Source: G963675935 sp963675935 (GTDB lineage Bacteria > Planctomycetota > Planctomycetia > Pirellulales > Thermoguttaceae). From it: DNA of 64,000 nt. The notes under the pieces are model-generated. The model was given only the letters and a program-made list of their open reading frames with translations, did not search any database and was not told where the DNA came from. The translations under genes and the position numbers were made by a program. The stretch spans positions 1-64,000 of the forward strand of contig CAXXPV010000007.1 in NCBI GenBank assembly GCA_963675935.2, written 5' to 3'. Of the stretch, positions 44,299-50,473 are shown in pieces; position 1 is the stretch's first letter, and each line of letters starts with the position of its first letter.

Positions 44299-44640
44299 AT
44301 GCCAGCAAGGCACAGAGCGAATGAACGCACGCGGGAGACTATTTTCCGGGTCTATCGAGTCCCCGAACCTTTGCGATCCAAAATGAAGGCCAAGCGAGAG
44401 AAGTTCAACGCGACCAACGCCCAGGTCATCCAAAATGCGATCGACGAAGGCTTGCCAAAGCTCGTTTTGGAGTTGAAGAGCTTAGGCTTCGGATTCACGG
44501 GCACGAAGAAGCGGCCCGCACGATTCCCGATGAGCGAGAGCAACTTATCGGCGTTGAAACTGGCCGCGAAGCAAACGGGAATCGACCAGAGCAAATTGCT
44601 TTTGGCCGCGTTGATTATTACGACGAAGGGAGTCAAGTAA
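44299..44640 (+). CDS. Tandem ribbon-helix-helix-like regulator (copy A)
   Basis: 113 residues. Two segments each read as strand plus two helices: TIFRVYRVPEPLRSKMKAKREKFNATNAQVIQNAIDEG and RFPMSESNLSALKLAAKQTGIDQSKLLLAAL. This is the outline of two RHH units in one chain. The stop overlaps the next ATG (TAATG). A paralogue lies at 48310-48621 in front of a second DUF6908 gene. An inverted repeat GTGTGTGAT (44194-44202) / ATCACACAC (44277-44285) in the leader could be an operator or RNA fold. Confidence 0.6.
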   Translation: MPARHRANERTRETIFRVYRVPEPLRSKMKAKREKFNATNAQVIQNAIDEGLPKLVLELKSLGFGFTGTKKRPARFPMSESNLSALKLAAKQTGIDQSKLLLAALIITTKGVK

Positions 44641-45056
44641 TGAAGCCACTCAACAAAAAAGCAGAAGCCATCTTCAACAAGCTGACGGCCGGATTAACGA
44701 AGGTCGGCGACCACAAGAAGATTGACAACAGCAACGGTTCGTTTATGCCCGTTTGCGTGGAAATCATCGACGAGACCAAGGCGGGCAAAATCGTGTCGGT
44801 CGCCCATTACCATGAGGTTAATTCTGATTTGTGCCGCGACCCCGACTGCACATTCCTTTTGTCTGACGGCACTTTCACGCTTGGCAAGGCCGGCGTTTTT
44901 CCCATCAGCTTCCGTCAGGATAATTTGGGAATCGACCAGGAAGCAGCCACCGTCAAGGAGGACGGGCACCTTTTGATGTTCCCGAACATGCAGAGGGATA
45001 TAGCTACGTTCTGTTGCCAGTGGATGTTGAACATCCAAGAGCAGCAAGACCTGTAG
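44640..45056 (+). CDS. DUF6908 protein (copy A)
   Basis: 138 residues. KVGDHKKIDNS, FMPVCVEIIDE, IVSVAHYHEVNSDLCRDPDC, FPISFRQDNLGIDQEA and PNMQRDIATFCCQWM follow the DUF6908 pattern found in phage and mobile-element proteins of unknown function. Translationally coupled to the RHH gene. A diverged paralogue is at 49839-50216. Confidence 0.75.
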   Translation: MKPLNKKAEAIFNKLTAGLTKVGDHKKIDNSNGSFMPVCVEIIDETKAGKIVSVAHYHEVNSDLCRDPDCTFLLSDGTFTLGKAGVFPISFRQDNLGIDQEAATVKEDGHLLMFPNMQRDIATFCCQWMLNIQEQQDL

Positions 45057-45064
45057 TTTTTTTT

Positions 45065-45099
45065 CAAGGGCCAGCGGGAAATAATCACGCTGGCCCTTG
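45065..45099. terminator. 12-bp hairpin after the DUF6908 gene
   Basis: CAAGGGCCAGCG pairs perfectly with CGCTGGCCCTTG. A run of eight T precedes it on the + strand instead of following it, so it may stabilise mRNA ends or pause rather than terminate cleanly. Confidence 0.5.
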
Positions 45100-45178
45100 G
45101 CGTATCAGGCGGGCGGTGCAAGCTGATGGCGGTGGAGGCAAATCTACCATAGAAACAGCCGTTGCGAGCGGTTTTATT

Positions 45179-45273
45179 GAGGCACGATAATGTGGCAATC
45201 ATTTATCTATCGAAGTCATTTTCGTGCCTCGGCCGTGCGAACTCGCAATTCGCACGGCCCTCTTTTTATTTTG
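45179..45273 (+). terminator. Long stem-loop plus strong intrinsic terminator
   Basis: GAGGCACGA (45179-45187) pairs with TCGTGCCTC (45223-45231). Immediately after, GGCCGTGCGAA (45232-45242) pairs with TTCGCACGGCC (45250-45260) and is followed by CTCTTTTTATTTT. The second hairpin is a textbook terminator just before the winged-helix gene. Confidence 0.8.
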
Positions 45274-45280
45274 GCACGCA

Positions 45281-45432
45281 ATGATTCTCTCGGACGAGCA
45301 GGTCTATAACTGTATCAGACGAGTGATAGCCGAGCACGGCACGACGTATGCCCCTATATCCAACGCCTTCATAGCTAAGAAGACCGGCCTCGGGCATGCC
45401 ACGGTTGAGCGAGCATTAAAGAGACTCTTGAA
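45281..45432 (+). pseudogene. Winged-helix protein, N-terminal part, split by an ISKra4-like element
   Basis: From ATG 45281 the frame reads MILSDEQVYNCIRRVIAEHG and continues into a helix-turn-helix (NAFIAKKTGLGHATVERALKRLLK). The element begins at 45433. Removing it with one copy of CTCTTGAA restores 88 codons (ending GIVDEGE) to a TAA at 47112. The protein is a small wHTH, perhaps a regulator or replication-initiation-type domain. Confidence 0.8.
45425..45432. repeat. Target duplication of the ISKra4-like element
   Basis: CTCTTGAA here and at 46992-46999 flank the element exactly. Confidence 0.9.
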
Positions 45433-46991
45433 GGGAGCATTTCGATTCTGTAGGAGGAAAATGATCTAGCAAAATACCTTCGAGTCGTCGATAAGGGCGG
45501 TTCTATTTCACCAATCTGGCGGAAAGGAGTTCCACCATGCCCTATGTCACGAACGACGGCTCGAAGGCGGTCCAGAGGATAGCAGAAATTGAGCGGCAGT
45601 TGCAAGAGGCAAAAGCGGAGTTCGAGCGATGGCTGGCGAAGGGAATCGCGCCGACCAGTGCCGCCGAGTTGGCACAGCGGGAGCGGGAGGGAAAGGGTTT
45701 GACCGACCGGCTCCAGGTGTTGGCCACCGCGTTGGAACTGCAACGGGCCTTGGCCAGCCCGGCGTTGCACGCGCAGGAGCGGGCGCTGGCCAAAGCCTCG
45801 CTCAAAAAGATGAAAGACTTCGGCTATCGGTCGGTGACGGTGCAGTTTCTGGGCGGGATGGAGGTGGAGGTGATGGTTCGCTACTGGTGTCGCAGCCAAC
45901 CCCGTGCCGACAAGGGGAAAGGGAGTTATTTTGGCCTGACGCTGTTGGGGGTATGTGACCGCACCACGCCCGCGCTGGCCAGTGAAGTGGCCCAACTTGC
46001 CGCGGCATTGAGTTCCTTCGAGGATGCCCAAGCGCGGCTGCGGCAGATGGGCGTGGACATGTCGATCCGGCGGATCGCCAATGTGGCATACCATTTTGCC
46101 CAGCGGGCGCGGAGCCGTCAGGCCGTGGACGGCATGGGCATCGAGGGCTCGCTGGCCGGGCGGCGTGTGGTGATTTCCACCGACGGCGGCCGGCTTCGCG
46201 TTCGCAAGAACAAGCGGGGCAAGCGGACTAAAAAGTGGCGATCGCGTTACCGCACCGATTGGCGCGAGCCCAAGTTGTTGGTGATCTACGCGGTGGACGA
46301 AACAGGGCGGATCGCTCAAGAGTTCGCGCCGGTGATCGACGGCACGCTCCAGGGCCCCGACGAAGTGTTTCGGCTGATGGAATTCTATCTCCGCCAGTTG
46401 CACATCGACCAAGCGAAAGAAGTCTTGTTCATTGCCGACGGGGCGAAGTGGATTTGGTTGCGAGTCGCACAATTGTGGAAGCGTCTGGGATTGGCGGGCG
46501 TCGTGCGTTGCCGGGAGTTGGTGGATTTCTACCACGTCGTCGAGCACGTCTATGCCCTGGCCGCCTTGAACACGTCGTGGCGGGTCCGCGAGCGGAAGCG
46601 TTGGGCGACGCGACAACGGCGTCGCTTGTGGCGTGGAGAACTGAAGGCGTTCACCGAAGAAGTCGAGCGACTCTGCGAGGGGAAGCGTGGCAAGGGCTGG
46701 AGTCGCGAACGGGACTACCTCCTGCGCAACGCTCGTGCCGGGCGTCTGGATTATGCCAAGGCGCGTCGCGCGAAGATGCCGATGGGCAGCGGCTCGATGG
46801 AGAGCGCGGTCCGTCGGGTCATCAACTTGCGGTTGAAGGGGCCAGGCATCTTCTGGCACGAGGAGCACGCCGAACAGATGCTCATGTTGCGTGCCTATTA
46901 CAAGTCGAAACACTGGCAAGTCCTGACAAACAAAGCCTTTGCAACACCACTGGCCAATGCCGCATAACTCCTACAAAGACGCAATGCTCCC
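45433..46991 (+). mobile_element. ISKra4-like insertion sequence (1559 bp)
   Basis: Inverted repeats start GGGAGCATTTCG (left) and, as reverse complement, GGGAGCATTGCG (right), with a further shared TGTAGGAG inside, about 24 bp in all. An 8-bp duplication flanks it and one transposase gene fills it. Confidence 0.85.
45537..46967 (+). CDS. Transposase, ISKra4-like DDE type
   Basis: 476 residues. First Asp in VVISTDGGRLRV, second in VLFIADGAKWIW, and Glu in MPMGSGSMESAVRRVINLRL. An N-terminal coiled coil (AVQRIAEIERQLQEAKAEFERW) precedes the core, and FYHVVEHVYALAAL is a family-typical segment. GGAAAGGAG lies 6-14 nt before the ATG. Family assignment to ISKra4 is by resemblance of the GSG-x2-E end; intact and probably active. 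Confidence 0.8.
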   Translation: MPYVTNDGSKAVQRIAEIERQLQEAKAEFERWLAKGIAPTSAAELAQREREGKGLTDRLQVLATALELQRALASPALHAQERALAKASLKKMKDFGYRSVTVQFLGGMEVEVMVRYWCRSQPRADKGKGSYFGLTLLGVCDRTTPALASEVAQLAAALSSFEDAQARLRQMGVDMSIRRIANVAYHFAQRARSRQAVDGMGIEGSLAGRRVVISTDGGRLRVRKNKRGKRTKKWRSRYRTDWREPKLLVIYAVDETGRIAQEFAPVIDGTLQGPDEVFRLMEFYLRQLHIDQAKEVLFIADGAKWIWLRVAQLWKRLGLAGVVRCRELVDFYHVVEHVYALAALNTSWRVRERKRWATRQRRRLWRGELKAFTEEVERLCEGKRGKGWSRERDYLLRNARAGRLDYAKARRAKMPMGSGSMESAVRRVINLRLKGPGIFWHEEHAEQMLMLRAYYKSKHWQVLTNKAFATPLANAA

Positions 46992-46999
46992 CTCTTGAA

Positions 47000-47114
47000 A
47001 GCAGAGCGGATTTTCTGGGACACAACCAAATGGAGCAAACAACACAACAGGCGGCAGATTTCACGTTATCGACTTCTTTCCCCACCGCCGGGGATTGTAG
47101 ATGAGGGAGAGTAA
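47000..47114 (+). pseudogene. Winged-helix protein, C-terminal part
   Basis: After the second CTCTTGAA the frame of the 45281 gene resumes with AERIFWDTTKWSKQHNRRQI and ends at TAA 47112-47114. Lys/Arg/Gln-rich, consistent with the DNA-binding wing and tail. Confidence 0.75.
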
Positions 47115-47428
47115 AAAGAGAACCTTTCAGGCTGTTAAACAGAAAGTACAGAAGTACAGGACGTACCTTTTAGTGTTTATCTTTCACTTGTACAGGTTGC
47201 TAGCGCAACCTGTACTTCGTTTAGATAAACCATAATTAACGATAAACACCGGGCACGGGCCGCTTCGCTTCGCTTGCGTCCGTGCCAAGGCTCTGCGGGC
47301 TGCGGCCTGCGGCCGGTCCCACACAGCCTTGCCAGCGTTTTACAACTTTTCTGGTCAAGGTATGGGATGGATCAGGTCTGAAAAGAATAGTTGAAAACCG
47401 GATTCAAACCTAAACAGGAGAACTTCAC
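47115..47428. other. Non-coding, hairpin-rich stretch
   Basis: No gene seen. GTACAGGTTGC/GCAACCTGTAC form an 11-bp stem with a 4-nt loop (47190-47215), preceded by several GTACAG copies. Further right, GGCACGG/CCGTGCC (47252-47286) and AAGGCT/AGCCTT (47287-47330, GC-rich inside) form two more folds. It could hold terminators or an origin; nothing decides. Confidence 0.5.
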
Positions 47429-47620
47429 ATGCACACCAACCAGCTTCCACTTGAGTTTAACCCTGTATTCATTCATCTTGATAACTTAGAATGCAGACGG
47501 CAGGAATTAGCCCGCACCGTTGCCCGTGCCAAGCGTCTATTGGAACGATACCGGAGGGACCGACATCTTGAAGACTTGCACGAAATGTGGGCAAGCGAAA
47601 GAGTTGAGCGAGTTCAGTAG
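47429..47620 (+). CDS. Small prophage ORF, unknown
   Basis: 63 residues, ATG with AGGAGA 10 nt upstream. A helical, Arg-rich C-terminal half (RRQELARTVARAKRLLERYRRDRHLEDL). It overlaps the next gene by 53 nt in another frame. Not recognised. Confidence 0.5.
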   Translation: MHTNQLPLEFNPVFIHLDNLECRRQELARTVARAKRLLERYRRDRHLEDLHEMWASERVERVQ

Positions 47621-48035
47621 GAAGGAGGACCGGGACGCCCATAATTCCTGGTGTAGGCAATGCGTTGTAGCGTGTGCCACCGCTTGGAGAAAAGCCAACC
47701 AGGAGCTAGCCAGAGAACGTCGCCGTCAATATGAGAAGAAGCGACTTGAGAAGAAGCGAATGAAACACGCTGACGACGACGACGCGAGATATGGATCGCT
47801 AAAATGGAAGTTCCACCCCTATCAAGCGAAACCAACGCTTGCGGCCCTACGCGAAATCCCGCGAGACTCGGAAGGAAATCAGATATTCCTGAATGCTCTT
47901 CTGGGAATGCCGAGCCTGCCAGAGTCCTATATCAGGCTCACACTGAATGAGGCACCACACCGCCCATCCATCTATGAAGACCTCGTTCGCCTTGCCGCAC
48001 AACACGACCCGGCACACGTGAAGCAACAGCTTTAA
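47568..48035 (+). CDS. Zinc-finger protein of prophage, HNH-associated type
   Basis: 155 residues from a TTG at 47568 (GGAGGG 9 nt upstream). The N-terminal four-Cys motif CTKCGQAKELSEFS with CRQCVVAC is the finger found at the front of many phage HNH endonucleases and related proteins; no HNH catalytic motif is seen after it. A basic helix (RRQYEKKRLEKKRMKH) follows. Probably a DNA-associated phage protein. Confidence 0.6.
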   Translation: MKTCTKCGQAKELSEFSRKEDRDAHNSWCRQCVVACATAWRKANQELARERRRQYEKKRLEKKRMKHADDDDARYGSLKWKFHPYQAKPTLAALREIPRDSEGNQIFLNALLGMPSLPESYIRLTLNEAPHRPSIYEDLVRLAAQHDPAHVKQQL

Positions 48036-48050
48036 CCCGGCTCTTTCGCG

Positions 48051-48101
48051 TAGTCGGCTCTTCTCTGTAGTCGGCTCTTCTCTGTAGTCGGCTCTTCGGC
48101 G
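48051..48101 (+). repeat. 17-bp tandem repeat, three units
   Basis: TAGTCGGCTCTTCTCTG occurs twice in full (48051-48067, 48068-48084) and a third time with a changed end. A partial GGCTCTTTCG precedes. It lies just after the zinc-finger gene in a 270-bp gap. Confidence 0.8.
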
Positions 48102-48309
48102 CAGCCTATTCTCCGCTGCAAGCGACTATTCACCATTTTCTCACGGTGATTTAATTGGTGTTAACACGTCCCGATTTGTAGGTAGGGACGCCAAGTACAC
48201 CATCCATCCTCTCTCGGGGGTTTTATCTTGTGGGCGTGTGCGTCCCGTGTTTGGATGGAAGTTGGTGCGGTCTGTCTGATAGGGCTGCACCTGATATGCG
48301 GAGGGCATT

Positions 48310-48621
48310 TTGATCTATCGCGTTTTTCACTTACCGGAGGGTCTGCGAATGAAGTTAAGAGAGAAGAGAACGAGGGATGCGGCCACCACGGCCCAGATTG
48401 TTCGGCAGGCGACGAAGCAGTCTTTACCGCGCATTTTAGAATCGCTTGAAGAAATCGGCTTTTCCTTCAACGGAGAAACGACAAAGCCAACTCGAATCCC
48501 AATGACCCCAGAGACCAGCAGCCAGTTAAGAGAAGCAAGCCGGAAAACCGGAGTGCCCATTTCACGCCTTCTGTTCGCCAGTTTAGCCCTAGCCTGTGAA
48601 GGAGAAGAGACTCATGAATAG
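48310..48621 (+). CDS. Tandem ribbon-helix-helix-like regulator (copy B)
   Basis: 103 residues from a TTG at 48310 with GGAGGG 6 nt upstream; the frame has no ATG. Two RHH-like units (IYRVFHLPEGLRMKLREKRT and TRIPMTPETSSQLREASRKTG) parallel those of the 44299 gene, which also has the LPKLVLELKSLGF/LPRILESLEEIGF link. Its end overlaps the next ATG by 8 nt, so it heads an operon with the membrane, pilin and DUF6908 genes. Confidence 0.6.
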   Translation: MIYRVFHLPEGLRMKLREKRTRDAATTAQIVRQATKQSLPRILESLEEIGFSFNGETTKPTRIPMTPETSSQLREASRKTGVPISRLLFASLALACEGEETHE

Positions 48622-48859
48622 CCACACCGTCATTGTTTCCATCAATTGGGCCATGCTCGCCGTCGCCGTCGCCACGATGATTGGCGTCTATCACGCTTTT
48701 CAGAAGTATTTCGACAGTCCCACCATCCGGCACCACCTGATTTCATTTGCAGCCGGTTTGGCGATTGCAGCGGCAGCCTATTTTGCTCCGCTCCCATCCA
48801 TCATGGTCTGTAGCGGCCTGTGCGTCTCTGGCCTCATTTACAGGAGGGTTTCATTATGA
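48614..48859 (+). CDS. Small integral membrane protein
   Basis: 81 residues with three predicted membrane segments (INWAMLAVAVATMIGVYHAF, LISFAAGLAIAAAAYFAP, SIMVCSGLCVSGLIY). Overlaps genes on both sides (8 nt before, ATGA after), so it belongs with the pseudopilin. Could be a pilin-assembly or holin-like partner; unassigned. Confidence 0.65.
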   Translation: MNSHTVIVSINWAMLAVAVATMIGVYHAFQKYFDSPTIRHHLISFAAGLAIAAAAYFAPLPSIMVCSGLCVSGLIYRRVSL

Positions 48860-49839
48860 AGCGAGGTTTCACGCTTGTTGAGTTGATGATTACCGTGGTC
48901 ATCATCGGCATCTTGGCCCTGTTGGGACTTACTGCGATGCAGTCTGCACAGAATTCCTCCCGAGAAGCGACGACCAAGGCGACCATCGCCAAGTTGCACA
49001 ACATCATCATGGAGAAATGCGAATCCTATAGAACCAGAAGAGTCCCTATCCGGTTAGAATCCTGCCCAGCCACACACCCGGACGGAACGCCCTACACGCA
49101 AGATGAAAAGCGTAAGTGGTTTATCGAGAACCAGTGGAAGCGATTGAACGCCATCCGAGACTTGATGCGTATGGAGTTGCCGGATGCGAAGAGCGACATT
49201 ATCAACGGCCCCATCACATTCACCAAGCACGACTCCGACGCCAGAATAGAATTCCCCTCGTGGAATCTGCCGGAGCCAGCATTGCACAAATTGTTTGCCT
49301 CTAATCCGCCGTCAGGGAAATATGACGGTGCCCAATGCCTCTATCTGATTGTCGCAAGAGGAAACCCCGAGGCAATGGAGCAATTCCGACAGAATGAAAT
49401 CGGCACGACGCCAGACGGTAAGCCCTGTTTCATCGACGGCTGGGGGAATCCCATTATGTTCCTACGCTGGGCACCGGGCTACTCGAAATTCAACAGCAAC
49501 GGCACCCTAAACGACAGCGGAGTGTCAGAAATCCAGACAGGCTTGCCCAACGATGTTATCTTGCCCGATGGAACGAAGAAGCAGGGCGACCACGACCCGT
49601 TCGACACGCAGAAGGTCGATGACTTCGCATTCCATCTTATCCCGTTAATCTATTCAAGTGCAGGCCGTAAGAACACAGACGGAACGCCAGAATACGGAAT
49701 CGACCTAGCCACCGGCTGGAATAACGGCGTTGGGTATGTGTATGCAGGAAATCCTTACGAGTGTATGGACCTTGGGCAGTTGATGCCAAGCAAGGGCGGC
49801 AAGGGGAACATAACAAACCACTTGATTGAGGCAAGATAA
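48856..49839 (+). CDS. Type IV pilin-like / pseudopilin protein
   Basis: 327 residues. The prepilin motif KRGFTLVELMITVVIIGILA at the N-terminus gives the G|FTLVE cleavage site for prepilin peptidase and the hydrophobic assembly helix. A long extracellular-type domain follows (MFLRWAPGYSKF, GIDLATGWNNG). AGGAGGG lies 8 nt before ATG 48856. Such proteins work at the cell surface in pili or type II secretion. It sits inside a prophage between a regulator and a DUF6908 gene and is overlapped by both neighbours. Confidence 0.8.
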   Translation: MKRGFTLVELMITVVIIGILALLGLTAMQSAQNSSREATTKATIAKLHNIIMEKCESYRTRRVPIRLESCPATHPDGTPYTQDEKRKWFIENQWKRLNAIRDLMRMELPDAKSDIINGPITFTKHDSDARIEFPSWNLPEPALHKLFASNPPSGKYDGAQCLYLIVARGNPEAMEQFRQNEIGTTPDGKPCFIDGWGNPIMFLRWAPGYSKFNSNGTLNDSGVSEIQTGLPNDVILPDGTKKQGDHDPFDTQKVDDFAFHLIPLIYSSAGRKNTDGTPEYGIDLATGWNNGVGYVYAGNPYECMDLGQLMPSKGGKGNITNHLIEAR

Positions 49840-50216
49840 TGAAACCGTTGGACAGACAGCAGGAAATAATTTTCCGCAGACTCACGGACGGATTGACCAA
49901 GGTTGGCGACAGTCGGAAAATCGACGGCTCTATAAACGTGGAATTCGTAGAGCAGACCAGCCTTGGCCCTCTTATCTCCATTGCCCATCAATCTGGACAG
50001 TCAAACGTCGTGTTTCTGATTTCCAGCGTCAAAGCAATCACAGCGGACCTTGTGAAGGATACGGAGGAGTTCGTTTATCCAGTGTCCTACAGACGAAACG
50101 GCTTGAACTGGGAATCCCTTGTCGTGGAGAACGGACGTTGGAATGTTCATTACGAACTACAACAGGAAATCTGCCGGTTTGCAAACCAGTGGATACCGAA
50201 CATGGACCAAAGTTAA
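49839..50216 (+). CDS. DUF6908-like protein (copy B)
   Basis: 125 residues, ATG overlapping the pilin stop. LTDGLTKVGDSRKIDGS, PLISIAHQSGQSNVVF and YPVSYRRNGLNWES parallel the 44640 protein but with large divergence and loss of the RDPD segment. Function unknown; same relative position after an RHH gene as copy A. Confidence 0.65.
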   Translation: MKPLDRQQEIIFRRLTDGLTKVGDSRKIDGSINVEFVEQTSLGPLISIAHQSGQSNVVFLISSVKAITADLVKDTEEFVYPVSYRRNGLNWESLVVENGRWNVHYELQQEICRFANQWIPNMDQS

Positions 50217-50229
50217 GCCTGTTCTCTTA

Positions 50230-50337
50230 CCTCTCCCGTTTTCTCCTTCTTCTCCTCTTCGCATTCCACGGTTTAGCCGTGTTCGCAGCCGTCTCTTGTT
50301 CTGGTGCAAGAGAACGCAAAGGAAAAAGCGGGAGAGG
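50230..50337. ncRNA. Strong three-way-junction fold upstream of terminase
   Basis: CCTCTCCCG (50230-50238) pairs with CGGGAGAGG (50329-50337), and the stem continues inward to 50248/50319 with one mismatch and one G-U, about 19 pairs. Inside lie CACGG-TTTAG-CCGTG (50267-50281) and TCTCTTG/CAAGAGA (50292-50313). The gap 50217-50473 holds no gene. It could be a structured RNA, a mRNA leader element or a packaging-site structure. Confidence 0.6.
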
Positions 50338-50473
50338 CATATAGGAATTATATACCGGGTCCTCTCTCTGCATAGTTGGGGAGTGACGGCTAGAGGAATA
50401 GTAGGAAGCTCGATTAAGGTTGGTATGGATTTCCAAACGGTAGTAAGAGAACTTATCCATGCAAACCTAGGGC

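Noticed and set aside
45375..46919. 514-codon minus-strand ORF
   Set aside because: Antisense to the ISKra4-like transposase; composition is Pro/His/Arg-rich without motifs.
48051..48101. CRISPR array
   Set aside because: Repeats are directly abutting with no spacers; no cas genes in the window.
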